Assembly: GCF_050942425.1 (NCBI RefSeq) | Contig: NZ_CP192063.1 | Location: 3,906,001 to 3,970,000 of the forward strand | Origin: Actinoallomurus sp050942425 | Lineage (GTDB): Bacteria > Actinomycetota > Actinomycetes > Streptosporangiales > Streptosporangiaceae | DNA: 64,000 bases | Direction: 5' to 3' | In this document: piece by piece, positions 52,804 through 61,562 of the stretch | How positions within the stretch are numbered: the first letter of the stretch is position 1 | Layout of the letters: every line of letters starts with the position of its first letter | The notes under the pieces: generated by a model | The model's input: the letters and a program-made list of their open reading frames with translations, nothing else | Database searches by the model: none | What the model was told of the DNA's origin: nothing | Program-made: the position numbers and the translations under genes

Positions 52804-53988
52804 ATGGCCGCAGTGATCGACAACCCACAGGACGCCGACCTCTCCGAGCACCAGCGGGAGATCCGCGCGATGGCGCGCGACCTGGCCCGTGAGCACTACG
52901 CCCCGCCGGCCGCCGGCTGGGACGCCGAGCGCACGCCGCTCCCGGCCGAGGAGCGCCGCAGGCTCGGTGACCTGGGCCTGCTCGGCATCACGCTGCCCGA
53001 GGAGTTCGGCGGGTCCGGCGCTCCGGTCCTCGACGCCCTCGTGGTCATCGAGGAGCTCGCCAAGGAGTGCCGCCCGGCAGCCTTCCAGGTGTTCGAGTGC
53101 AACACCGGCCCCGCGACGGTCGTCAACCTGCTCGGCGGCGACGACCTCCGCGCCCGCTACCTTCCCGCGATCATCCGCGGGGACGCGACGATGGCCGTGG
53201 CGATCTCCGAGCCGGACGCCGGCTCGGCCGCCACCGACATGACGACCTCGGCGGTCCTCGACGGCGACCACTACCGCGTGAACGGGGCCAAACGCTGGAT
53301 CTCCGGCGGCGGGCACGCCGACCAGTACCTGCTGTACGCCCGGATGTCGGACGCGCCCGGCGCCCGGGGCATCGGCGCGCTGGTCGTCGACGCCGACACT
53401 CCGGGCGTCTCGTACGGTGCGCAGGAGCGGCTGATGGGTTTCCGCGGCATCCCCTCCTGTGACGTGTTCTTCGACGACGTCCGGGTGCCGGCGGCGAACC
53501 TGCTCGTTCCCGCCGGGCGGTTCCGCGACCTGTTCACCGGGTTCTCGCTGGAGCGCCTCGGCAACGCCACGATGAGCCTCGCGATCGCGCAGGCGGCGCT
53601 CGACCGCACGGTCGCGTACGTGCAGGAGCGGAAGGCGTTCGGCAAGCCGATCATCGAGTTCCAGGCCACCCAGCTGACCGTCGCGGACATGGTCATGCAG
53701 GTGGAGGCCGCGCGGCTGCTGGTGTACCGCGCGGCCCGGGGAGCAGGGCGCGGTCTGCCCTCGCCCCTGGAGGTGTCCATCGCCAAGTGCACCGCCAACG
53801 AGACCGCCAAGCGGGTGACCGACCTGGCCATCCAGCTGCACGGAGGCAACGGCTACACCGAGGAGTACGGCATCGAGCGGCTGCACCGCGACGCGCACGG
53901 CTGGGCGCTGGCCGGCGGCACGCCGACGATGCAGCGCACCCGGATCGTCTCCGAGCTGCTGGGCCGCACCTTCGACCAGCGGCGCTGA
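52804..53988 (+). CDS. Acyl-CoA dehydrogenase, IVD/LCAD-like catalytic site
   Basis: A 394-residue acyl-CoA dehydrogenase. FAD/substrate motifs are AISEPDAGSAATDM and RWISGGGHADQY, and ERKAFGKPIIEFQATQ and QLHGGNGYTEEYGIER follow. The usual YEGT catalytic glutamate is replaced (LAGGTPTMQ), but FTGFSLERLGNATMS has Glu where isovaleryl- and long-chain acyl-CoA dehydrogenases keep theirs. A branched or long substrate is therefore plausible. ATG 52804 is used; ATG 52795 is in frame. Confidence 0.93.
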   Translation: MAAVIDNPQDADLSEHQREIRAMARDLAREHYAPPAAGWDAERTPLPAEERRRLGDLGLLGITLPEEFGGSGAPVLDALVVIEELAKECRPAAFQVFECNTGPATVVNLLGGDDLRARYLPAIIRGDATMAVAISEPDAGSAATDMTTSAVLDGDHYRVNGAKRWISGGGHADQYLLYARMSDAPGARGIGALVVDADTPGVSYGAQERLMGFRGIPSCDVFFDDVRVPAANLLVPAGRFRDLFTGFSLERLGNATMSLAIAQAALDRTVAYVQERKAFGKPIIEFQATQLTVADMVMQVEAARLLVYRAARGAGRGLPSPLEVSIAKCTANETAKRVTDLAIQLHGGNGYTEEYGIERLHRDAHGWALAGGTPTMQRTRIVSELLGRTFDQRR

Positions 53989-54022
53989 CGCGCGGCCCGC
54001 CGATCCGACCCGAGGAGACGAG

Positions 54023-55150
54023 ATGCCCTTCGAACTGCCACGGCGACACGAGGAGCTGAGCGAACGCGCCGTGAAGCTCGCGGAGTCGGTACGGGACCGG
54101 GCCGACGCCGGGACCGGTCTGGACCCCGGCCTGCGCACGGCGCTGCGCGAGAGCGGCCTGGCCGGGCTGACCGTTCCGGCCGCGTACGGAGGCGTGGACG
54201 AGACCGTGGACCCCCTCGCCGTCACGGTCGTCCGTGAGGCGCTGATGGCGGTCTCGGGACACCTGGACTCGATGTTCGCGATGCAGGGCATCGGCGGATA
54301 CGCCCTCGCGACCGGGGGAGACGACGACCTTCGGCGGGAATGGCTGCCGCGGATCGCGGCCCTCGACGCGATCGCGGCCCTGGCCCTGACCGAGCCCGGT
54401 GTCGGCTCCGACCTCAGGGCGGTCACCACGCGCGTGGCCGAGCGCGGCGGCGAGCTGGTCGTCACCGGCGTCAAGTCGTGGATCACCAACGCCGGCGCCG
54501 CGGACGTCTACACGGTGCTGTGCCGGGAGGGCGACGGCCACAGCCTCGTCCTCGTCCCCGCGGCCACCGGGGGAGTGCGCGTCGAGAGCGGCCCGGACAT
54601 CATCGCCCCGCACGTACTCGGGACGGTGCGCTTCGAGGACGCCCGGGTCCCGGCGGACCATCGCATCGGTGCGGCCGGGCAGGCGTTCCCGCTGGTCCTG
54701 GGGACGCTCGCGACCTTCCGGGTCTCGGTGGCGGGGGCGGCGGTCGGCCTGGCGCAGGCCGCGCTGGACGAGGCGGTGCGGCACACGACCGGGCGCGAGC
54801 AGTTCGGCACCACCCTGGCCCGGCTGGGGCCGATCCCGCAGATGCTCGGCACGTCGTGGACCGAGCTGGAGTCCGCACGCCTGCTCACGTACGCGGCGGC
54901 GTCCCGGGCCGCCGCCGACCCGCTGGCCAACCTGCACTGGTCGTCGATGGCCAAGGTGGGCGCGACCGAGATGGCGGGCCGGGTGGTCGACCGGTGCGTG
55001 CAGATGATGGGCCGGTTCGGCCTGGTGTCGGGCTCGGTGATCGAGCGGCTGTACCGCGACGCCCGGCCGATGCGGATCTACGAGGGCGGCAACGAGGTGC
55101 TGACCGGCCAGCTCGCCAAGACCCTGACCCGGTCGTCGACGAGCCGGTGA
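54023..55150 (+). CDS. Acyl-CoA dehydrogenase
   Basis: A 375-residue acyl-CoA dehydrogenase. LALTEPGVGSDLRA and KSWITNAGAADVYTV bind FAD and substrate, and Glu of RIYEGGNEVLTGQLA is the canonical base. ATG 54023 follows GAGGAGACGAG and is 34 bases after the first dehydrogenase. The two may form a heteromer or act on successive intermediates. Confidence 0.94.
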   Translation: MPFELPRRHEELSERAVKLAESVRDRADAGTGLDPGLRTALRESGLAGLTVPAAYGGVDETVDPLAVTVVREALMAVSGHLDSMFAMQGIGGYALATGGDDDLRREWLPRIAALDAIAALALTEPGVGSDLRAVTTRVAERGGELVVTGVKSWITNAGAADVYTVLCREGDGHSLVLVPAATGGVRVESGPDIIAPHVLGTVRFEDARVPADHRIGAAGQAFPLVLGTLATFRVSVAGAAVGLAQAALDEAVRHTTGREQFGTTLARLGPIPQMLGTSWTELESARLLTYAAASRAAADPLANLHWSSMAKVGATEMAGRVVDRCVQMMGRFGLVSGSVIERLYRDARPMRIYEGGNEVLTGQLAKTLTRSSTSR

Positions 55151-55174
55151 ACTAGCCCTCGCCAAAAAACCATG

Positions 55175-55188
55175 CGTATGATTATCTT
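55175..55188. promoter_or_regulatory. GntR-like site before the CoA ligase
   Basis: CGTATGATTATCTT matches CGTATCCTTATCAT (before the GntR gene) at 11 of 14 positions. It sits in the 79-base gap before the ligase. Confidence 0.45.
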
Positions 55189-55229
55189 GCTTTGCTTGGC
55201 GGTGTGAGCGGCCGGGCGGATTGGGTGAT

Positions 55230-56879
55230 ATGCGTACTTACACGGACCTCAGGCCGGTGTTCCCCGACCAGCGCGACTGGACCCTCGCGACCGTGCTGCG
55301 GCACCAGGCGCGGCACCGGCCGGACGCGACCTTCCTCGACACCCCCGAGGAGGGGCTGAGCTGGACGTACGCGCAGGCCCTCGAACAGGCCGAGTCGGTC
55401 GCCGACGGCCTCGCGCGGGCCGGCGCCGCCGCGGGCGATCGCGTCCTGGTGATGGCCGCCAACTCCTCCCAGTTCGTACGGACCTGGCTGGGCACCGGCG
55501 TCGGCGGATACGTCGAGGTACCCGTCAACACCGCCTACGAAGGCGTCTTCCTGGAGCACCAGCTGACGACCGCCGCCCCGCGGTGGGCGGTCGTCGACGA
55601 CGCCCTGGCCGGCCGCTTCCTCGCCGTCGCCGACGCGGCGCGCGTGATCGAACGGTTCTGGGTGATCGACCACGGCGCGCAGGCCGAGGCCGTACGCGCG
55701 CTGCGCGACGCCGGGTGGGACGCCCGTCCGTGGGAGGAACTCGCCGTGGGGGCCCGCCCCGGGTTCGACCCGCCCGCGCCGGAGCCCCGCTCGCTCGCCT
55801 CGATCTTCTTCACCTCCGGCACGACCGGCCCGTCGAAGGGCGTGGCCATGCCGCACGCGCAGATGTTCTTCTTCGGCGAAGAGGTCGTCAGCCTGCAGCG
55901 CCTCACCGCCGAGGACGTCTACCTCACCTGCACGCCGCTCTTCCACGGCAACGCCCAGTTCATGGCCGCCTATCCGGCGCTGATCGCCGGCGCGCGGCTC
56001 GTGGTGCGGTCGCGGTTCAGCGCCAGCCGCTGGGTGGACCAGCTGCGCGAGTCCGGCGCCACCGTCACCAACCTCATCGGCGTGATGATGGACTTCATCT
56101 GGAAGCAGCCCGCCCGGCCCGGCGACGCCGACAACCGCCTGCGATCGGTGTTCGCCGCGCCGACCGCGAGCTCCATCCTCGCCGGCTTCCGCGAGAGGTT
56201 CGGCATCGAGGCGTTCGTCGAGGTCTTCGGGCTCACCGAGACCAGCGCGCCCATCCTCGCCCCGTACGGCGAGGACCGGCCCGCCGGCGCCGCCGGGCTC
56301 GCCGCCGCGGACTGGTTCGACGTGCGGCTGGTCGATCCGGACACCGACGTGGAGGTCCCCGTCGGCGAGATCGGCGAGCTCGTCGTCCGGCCGAAGCACC
56401 CGTGGACGTGCAGCCTCGGCTACTACGGCATGCCCGAACGCACCACCGAGGCATGGCGGAACCTGTGGTTCCACACCGGCGACGCACTGCGCAAGGACGC
56501 CGACGGCTGGTTCTACTTCGTCGACCGGTACAAGGACGCGCTGCGCCGGCGCGGGGAGAACATCAGCTCCTACGAGGTCGAACAGGCCCTCCTGGGCTAT
56601 GAGGCGGTGGTCGAGTGCGCGGTGATCGGGGTGGACGCCGGTGTCGAGGCCGGTGAGGACGAGGTGATGGCCTGCGTCGTCGCGTCGCGCGACGTCAAGC
56701 CGCAGGAGCTGTGGGACTGGTGCACCGGGCGGGTCCCCGCCTTCGCCGTGCCGCGCTTCATCCGCTTCGTCGACGAGCTGCCGAAGACCCCGTCCGAGCG
56801 TGTACGGAAGGCCGCGCTGCGCGCCGAGGGCGTCACACCCGACACCCACGACCGCCTGGCCGGCACGGGAGGCGCCTGA
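55230..56879 (+). CDS. AMP-forming acyl-CoA synthetase
   Basis: A 549-residue ANL-superfamily ligase. P-loop IFFTSGTTGPSKGVAMPH, A4 region PLFHGNAQFMAAYPAL, A5 EVFGLTETSAP, A7 WFHTGDALRKDADGWFYFVD, A8 RYKDALRRRGENISSYEVE and the A10 lysine near PKTPSERVRK. It shows CaiC-like features. ATG 55230 is the start. It would activate the acid substrate of the cluster. Confidence 0.94.
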   Translation: MRTYTDLRPVFPDQRDWTLATVLRHQARHRPDATFLDTPEEGLSWTYAQALEQAESVADGLARAGAAAGDRVLVMAANSSQFVRTWLGTGVGGYVEVPVNTAYEGVFLEHQLTTAAPRWAVVDDALAGRFLAVADAARVIERFWVIDHGAQAEAVRALRDAGWDARPWEELAVGARPGFDPPAPEPRSLASIFFTSGTTGPSKGVAMPHAQMFFFGEEVVSLQRLTAEDVYLTCTPLFHGNAQFMAAYPALIAGARLVVRSRFSASRWVDQLRESGATVTNLIGVMMDFIWKQPARPGDADNRLRSVFAAPTASSILAGFRERFGIEAFVEVFGLTETSAPILAPYGEDRPAGAAGLAAADWFDVRLVDPDTDVEVPVGEIGELVVRPKHPWTCSLGYYGMPERTTEAWRNLWFHTGDALRKDADGWFYFVDRYKDALRRRGENISSYEVEQALLGYEAVVECAVIGVDAGVEAGEDEVMACVVASRDVKPQELWDWCTGRVPAFAVPRFIRFVDELPKTPSERVRKAALRAEGVTPDTHDRLAGTGGA

Positions 56880-56973
56880 TGGTGCCCTACTGCTCGATCC
56901 TCCTCGTTCACCCCCTGGCCGGCACGGGAGGCAACTGATGGTGCCCTACCGCTCGATCCTCTTCGTCCCCGCG
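56856..56973 (+). repeat. 59-bp tandem duplication over a start site
   Basis: CTGGCCGGCACGGGAGGC through the ATG and the first codons occurs at 56856 and again at 56915 with few mismatches. It duplicates the end of the ligase gene and the beginning of the CitE-like gene, including the TGATG stop-start overlap. Confidence 0.88.
56879..56938 (+). CDS. 19-codon leader ORF made by the duplication
   Basis: MVPYCSILLVHPLAGTGGN: its ATG overlaps the ligase stop and its TGA overlaps the ATG of the CitE-like gene (TGATG at both ends). It is the ancestral CitE start followed by a copy of the ligase tail. It may still couple translation between the two genes. Confidence 0.5.
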   Translation: MVPYCSILLVHPLAGTGGN

Positions 56974-57852
56974 CACAAACCGTCCTGGGTCGCCAAGGCG
57001 CTGGCCGCCGGAGCCGACGCGATCGTGCTCGACCTGGAGGACTCGGTCCCCGGCCACCTGAAGGAACAGGCCCGTACGGCCGTCGCCGAGTCGGTCGCCG
57101 ACGTGCGGGAACACGACCGCCGGGTCGGCCTGTTCGTACGCCCCAACGCGCTGGACACCCGCCTGACCGGCGCCGACCTGGAGGCGGCGGTGGTGCCGGG
57201 CCTCACCGGCGTCTTCGCCCCGAAGATCGACGAACCCGCCGACGTCATCCGCTACGACGCGCTCCTCGACCACTTCGAGCACCGCAACGGCGCCACCGGA
57301 CTGCGGTACATCGTCCCGGTCGAGACCGTCGGCGCGATCCAGCGCGCCCGGGAGATCGCACTCGCCTCCCCCCGCATCGGAGCGATGATCGGCCCGACCG
57401 CAGAGCACGCCGACATCGCACGCGCCGTCGGCTACCAGTGGACCCCGGAGGGGGACGAGACCCTGTACCTCCGCAGCCGCGTCCTGCTGGCCTGCCGGGA
57501 GGCCGGCATCCACCCGCTCACCGCCCTGTGGGAACGCCTCGACGACCTCGACGGCCTGCGGGAGTTCGCGCGACAGGGCCGCCGGCTGGGCTTCCGCGGC
57601 ATGATCGCGATCCATCCGTCGCACGTCGCGACCATCAACGAGGTCTTCTCCGCCTCGCCCGACGAGATCGCCTTCCACGAGGGCCTCGTCGCCGCGTACG
57701 AGCGTGCGGCCGCGGAGGGCGACGGCGCGGTCCGGTACCGCGGCCTGCACATCGACAAGGCGCACGCCGACACCGCGCGCGCGTGGCTCGCCCACGTCGC
57801 CGCCACGCCCGGGACGCTCCCGGGCACCGTACCGAGCGGAGGCCGCGAATGA
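56938..57852 (+). CDS. CitE-like CoA-ester lyase
   Basis: A 304-residue HpcH/HpaI-CitE barrel (malyl/citramalyl-CoA lyase type). It begins RSILFVPAHKPSWVAKALAA with the CoA-binding N-terminus; the metal glutamate is likely in VETVGAIQRAREI and the acidic DLEDSVP follows strand 2; FRGMIAIHPSHVATIN is the family end block. ATG 56938 overlaps the leader stop. It would release acetyl-, glyoxylate- or pyruvate-type fragments from a 3-hydroxyacyl-CoA. Confidence 0.9.
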   Translation: MVPYRSILFVPAHKPSWVAKALAAGADAIVLDLEDSVPGHLKEQARTAVAESVADVREHDRRVGLFVRPNALDTRLTGADLEAAVVPGLTGVFAPKIDEPADVIRYDALLDHFEHRNGATGLRYIVPVETVGAIQRAREIALASPRIGAMIGPTAEHADIARAVGYQWTPEGDETLYLRSRVLLACREAGIHPLTALWERLDDLDGLREFARQGRRLGFRGMIAIHPSHVATINEVFSASPDEIAFHEGLVAAYERAAAEGDGAVRYRGLHIDKAHADTARAWLAHVAATPGTLPGTVPSGGRE

Positions 57853-59135
57853 CCGACAAGGTGAACGGCCGGGCACGACCGGCCGCGGGCGAGCGGACGT
57901 CGGCGGACGGGTGCGCGGGGGCCGATGGCCCTCCGCTCGCCGGGGTGACGGTGCTGGAGCTCGGGACGATGTACGCCGCCCCGACGGCCGGCCGGATGCT
58001 GCGCGACTTCGGCGCGCGCGTCGTCAAGGTCGAGGATCCGGCGACCGGCGACTACGCCCGGCACTGGACGCCTCAGCACGAGGGCCTCGCCCTCGGCTTC
58101 GCCCGGCTCAACGCGGGCAAGGAGTCGGTCGGCATCGACCTGCGGCAACCCGCCGGCCGTGACCTGGTCCGCCGGCTGGCGGCCCGCGTCGACGTCGTGC
58201 TGGAGTCGTTCCGGCCCGGCCGGCTGGAGGAGTGGGGCCTCGGCTACGACGTGCTCGCGGCGGACAACCCCGGGCTGGTGCTGACGCGCGTCTCCGGATT
58301 CGGGCAGACCGGCCCGTACCGCGAGCGTCCGGGCTTCGGCACGGTGGCCGAGACCGCCAGCGGGTACGCGTTCACGAACGGCTGGCCGGACAGCCCGCCG
58401 ACCTCGCCGCCGTTCGGGTTCGCCGACTCGATCGCCGGGATCTCCGCGGCGTACGGCACGGTCACGACTCTGCTGGCGCGGTCGCGCACCGGCCTCGGCG
58501 ACGTCGTCGACGTCGCGCTGTACGAGCCGCTGATGTTCATCCTCGGCGACATGATCCTGCGCTACACGAGCACCGGGGAGGTCCAGCAGCGCGTCGGCAA
58601 CGGCTCCGGCTCGGCGTCGCCGCGCGGCATCTACCCGGCGGGGGACGGCCGGTGGCTGTCCATCGCCGCCTCGTCGCAGCGGATCGCGCTTCGGCTGTTC
58701 GAGGCGATGGGGCACCCGGAGTTCGCCGACGATCCGCGATTCGCCACCAACACGGCGCGGATGGAGCACAACGACGAACTGCAGGGCATCGTCGCAGCCT
58801 GGGTGGCCGCCCGGCCGCGCGCGGAGGTGCTCGCCGACCTGGACCGGCACGAGGTCGTCGCGGCTCCGGTCAACGACGCGCGGGATGTCGTCGAGGATCC
58901 GCACTTCCGGGAGCGCACGCTCGTCGACCTGGCCGGAACCGTCCTCGGCCCGGCGCTGGTCCCCGGCCCCATCCTGCATCTGGGCGGGTACCCGGGGCCC
59001 GTGTACGACGGGGTACCGGAGATCGGGGAGCACACCGAACCGGCCCTGCGCGAGCTGCTCGCCCTGTCGCCCGCGGAACTCGCCGGACTCGGCGCGGAGC
59101 GGGTCGTGGGTCCGCTGCGGGCGGGGGTCCGGTGA
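57849..59135 (+). CDS. CaiB/BaiF family CoA-transferase
   Basis: A 428-residue type III CoA-transferase. Marks are VTVLELGTMYAAPTAGRML, VKVEDPATGDYAR, VLESFRPGRLEEWGLGY, RVSGFGQTGPYRERPGF and the catalytic aspartate likely in FGFADSIAG. ATG 57849 overlaps the lyase stop by four bases. Its last codons are part of a 42-bp repeat. Confidence 0.94.
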   Translation: MTDKVNGRARPAAGERTSADGCAGADGPPLAGVTVLELGTMYAAPTAGRMLRDFGARVVKVEDPATGDYARHWTPQHEGLALGFARLNAGKESVGIDLRQPAGRDLVRRLAARVDVVLESFRPGRLEEWGLGYDVLAADNPGLVLTRVSGFGQTGPYRERPGFGTVAETASGYAFTNGWPDSPPTSPPFGFADSIAGISAAYGTVTTLLARSRTGLGDVVDVALYEPLMFILGDMILRYTSTGEVQQRVGNGSGSASPRGIYPAGDGRWLSIAASSQRIALRLFEAMGHPEFADDPRFATNTARMEHNDELQGIVAAWVAARPRAEVLADLDRHEVVAAPVNDARDVVEDPHFRERTLVDLAGTVLGPALVPGPILHLGGYPGPVYDGVPEIGEHTEPALRELLALSPAELAGLGAERVVGPLRAGVR

Positions 59136-59231
59136 CCGGCGTGTCGGGTGGGTCCGCTGCGGGCGGGGGTCCGGTGACCGGCGTGTCGGGTGGGTCCATT
59201 GCGGGCGAGGGCTCGGTGACCGGCGTGCCGG
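59106..59231 (+). repeat. 42-bp tandem repeat at the CoA-transferase/SDR junction
   Basis: Three copies of a 42-bp segment place GTGACCGGCGTG at 59132, 59174 and 59216. The first copy codes the CoA-transferase tail and stop; all three GTGs are in frame with the SDR. Confidence 0.88.
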
Positions 59232-59971
59232 TCGACCTCGGCGGCCGGGTGGCGCTGGTGACCGGCGGCAGCCGCGGGCTCGGCCGGGCGATCGCGCTGG
59301 GGCTGGCCGAGGCCGGCGCCGACGTGGTCATCGCCAGCCGCAAGCGCGACGCCTGTGAGCGGGCGGCCGCCGAGATCAGGGCGGCGACCGGCCGGAGGAC
59401 CCTTCCGTACGCGTGCCACGTCGGGCACTGGGACGAACTCGACGGCCTCGTCGACGCGGCGTACGCGGAGTTCGGCCGGCTCGACGTGCTGGTCAACAAC
59501 GCCGGCATGTCACCGCGCTACGACACCGTGGCGGACGTCGGCGAGGAGCTGTTCGACAAGATCATCGGGGTCAACCTCAAGGGGCCCTTCCGGCTGGCCG
59601 CGCTCGCCGGCACCCGCATGGCCGCCGCCGGGGAGGGTTCGATCATCAACATCAGCAGCACCGGGGCGGCGCGCCCCCGGGCGGACATCGTGCCGTACGC
59701 CGCCGCCAAGGCCGGCCTCAACGCGATCACCGTCGGTCTCGCGCACGCGTTCGGGCCGGCCGTACGGGTCAACGCGATCATGGCGGGCACCTTCCTTACC
59801 GACGTCAGCGCCTCCTGGGACATGGAGGTGTTCGCCGAGCGCGCGGCCCGTTTCGCGCTCCGCCGGGGCGGCCGGCCCGAGGAGATCGTCGGCACGGCGC
59901 TGTACCTGGCGAGCGACCTGTCCTCGTACACGACCGGGTCCATCCTCACCGTCGACGGCGGAGGAGCATGA
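59132..59971 (+). CDS. Short-chain dehydrogenase/reductase
   Basis: A 279-residue SDR: TGGSRGLGRAI, NNAGMSPRYD, Ser in INISSTGAARP and YAAAK. The start is ambiguous because a 42-bp repeat gives GTG at 59132 (GTGA overlap with the upstream stop), 59174 and 59216; the ancestral start is probably the last, which begins VPVDLGGRVALVTGG-type sequence directly. It likely oxidises a hydroxyl on a cluster intermediate. Confidence 0.92.
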   Translation: MTGVSGGSAAGGGPVTGVSGGSIAGEGSVTGVPVDLGGRVALVTGGSRGLGRAIALGLAEAGADVVIASRKRDACERAAAEIRAATGRRTLPYACHVGHWDELDGLVDAAYAEFGRLDVLVNNAGMSPRYDTVADVGEELFDKIIGVNLKGPFRLAALAGTRMAAAGEGSIINISSTGAARPRADIVPYAAAKAGLNAITVGLAHAFGPAVRVNAIMAGTFLTDVSASWDMEVFAERAARFALRRGGRPEEIVGTALYLASDLSSYTTGSILTVDGGGA

Positions 59972-60765
59972 TGATCATCGACGTGCACTGTCACGCGTGG
60001 CCGGACGCGCTCGCCGAACGGGCGCTGAGCGGCCGCGTTCCGCAGCTGGAGCGGCACGGCGACGGCCGGATCTCGAGCCTGCGCGACGTGCTGACTCGTT
60101 CGGGAGTGGACCGCGGGGTGCTCCTCGGCATCGCGGACACCGCCCGGCACGTGGACGGCGTCAACCGGTTCGTCGCCCGCGAACGCGGCGACCGTCTGCT
60201 GGGCTTCGGCACGGTGCATCCGGACCTGCCGGCCGAGGAGAACCTCGCGAGCCTGCGCCGGAACGGAATCACCGGCGTGAAGCTCCACTCGCTGTTTCAG
60301 GGAGTCGCCTACGACGATCCGCGGCTGTGGGACGTCCTCGAGGCGTTCGGCTCGGAGATCGCGGTCATCGCCCACGTCGGCGCGGGAGGCGACCGCCGGA
60401 GCAACGAACGGGCCACGCCGGCGATGGTCCGCGACATCGCGCGCCGATTCCCGGACCTTCGGCTGATCGCCTGCCACTTCGGCGGCTACCACCGTCTCGA
60501 CGAGGCCGAGGACGTACTCCTCGGAGAGAACGTCTACCTGGAGACGTCCTGGCCGCCCACGATGGCGGAGGTCGACCCCGACCGGGTCCGGAAGATCATC
60601 GGCCGACATGGCGCCGACCGGGTGGTCTTCGGCTCGGACTGGCCGATGGCCGACCCCGCACGGGAGATCGCGGCGATCCGCGCCCTCGGCCTGTCCGACG
60701 AGCGGACCGAACGCATTCTCGGCGGCAACTTCGCCCGCCTGATGGGGCTGAACGGCGATGACTGA
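59968..60765 (+). CDS. Amidohydrolase 2 family metal-dependent hydrolase
   Basis: A 265-residue ACMSD/gamma-resorcylate-decarboxylase-type TIM barrel: HxH in IIDVHCHAWPD, GVKLHSLFQG, the His of IAHVGAGG and IACHFGGYH, and Asp of VVFGSDWPMADP. Members are decarboxylases or hydrolases. ATG 59968 follows GGAGGAGC and overlaps the SDR stop. Confidence 0.9.
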   Translation: MMIIDVHCHAWPDALAERALSGRVPQLERHGDGRISSLRDVLTRSGVDRGVLLGIADTARHVDGVNRFVARERGDRLLGFGTVHPDLPAEENLASLRRNGITGVKLHSLFQGVAYDDPRLWDVLEAFGSEIAVIAHVGAGGDRRSNERATPAMVRDIARRFPDLRLIACHFGGYHRLDEAEDVLLGENVYLETSWPPTMAEVDPDRVRKIIGRHGADRVVFGSDWPMADPAREIAAIRALGLSDERTERILGGNFARLMGLNGDD

Positions 60766-61552
60766 CCGCGCGACCGCCGGGTGTGACGGTGCCGTCCTGG
60801 TGGAACGGCGTGGTGACGCCACCTGGATCACCCTCAACCGTCCCGAACGCCGCAACGCCTACGACCCGGGGATGGCCGAGGCGGTCGCGGAGGCCATCGA
60901 CGCCGCGAACCGCTCACGGGCGGTCGTGCTGACCGGCGCCGGCGGCGCGTTCTGCGCGGGCGGCGCGCTGGCCGGCCTCAGCGAGCCCGACGTCACGCAG
61001 ATGCGCGGCCTGTACCGCGCGTCGCTGCGCCTCTTCGACGCCGTACGATCCTGCCCCCGGCCGGTCATCGCCGCGGTCAACGGCCCGGCGGCCGGCGGCG
61101 GGAACGAACTCGTCGTCGCCTGCGACCTCGCGATCGCGTCCGAGTCGGCGACGTTCGGCCAGACCGGCCCACGAGTGGGAAGCTCGCCGGTCACCGGGGC
61201 GACCAACGTGATGGGCGTGCAGATCGGGGAGAAACGGGCCAAGGAGCTCGCCATGCTCTGCCGCCGCTACACCGCGTCCCAGGCCCTGGAGCTCGGCCTG
61301 ATCAACGCCGTCGTGCCCGATGACGACCTCATCCCGACCGTCGACGCCTGGGTGGCGGAGCTGGCCGTGCTCAGTCCGCGTTACCTGGAGATCACCAAGA
61401 TCAGCTCCAACGTCTGGTGGAACGCCGCCCGCGACTCCTTCAGCACCGGACTCGGCATGCTCGTCCAGTCGATCGGCAGCCCTGACATGGCCGAAGGAGC
61501 GCGGGCGTTCCTGGAGAAGCGCCGTCCTCGGTTCCCCGACCCCGACAGCTGA
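60758..61552 (+). CDS. Crotonase-fold hydrolase, MenB/BadI-like
   Basis: A 264-residue crotonase. GAFCAGGALAGL and PAAGGGNELVVACDLAIAS form the oxyanion hole; FGQTGPRVGSSPVTGATNVM then EKRAKELAMLCRRYTASQAL resembles 1,4-dihydroxynaphthoyl-CoA synthase (MenB) and 2-ketocyclohexanecarboxyl-CoA hydrolase (BadI) rather than simple hydratases. A ring-opening C-C hydrolase role is therefore possible. ATG 60758 overlaps the amidohydrolase end by eight bases. Confidence 0.88.
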   Translation: MTDRATAGCDGAVLVERRGDATWITLNRPERRNAYDPGMAEAVAEAIDAANRSRAVVLTGAGGAFCAGGALAGLSEPDVTQMRGLYRASLRLFDAVRSCPRPVIAAVNGPAAGGGNELVVACDLAIASESATFGQTGPRVGSSPVTGATNVMGVQIGEKRAKELAMLCRRYTASQALELGLINAVVPDDDLIPTVDAWVAELAVLSPRYLEITKISSNVWWNAARDSFSTGLGMLVQSIGSPDMAEGARAFLEKRRPRFPDPDS

Positions 61553-61562
61553 GGAGCTTCCC

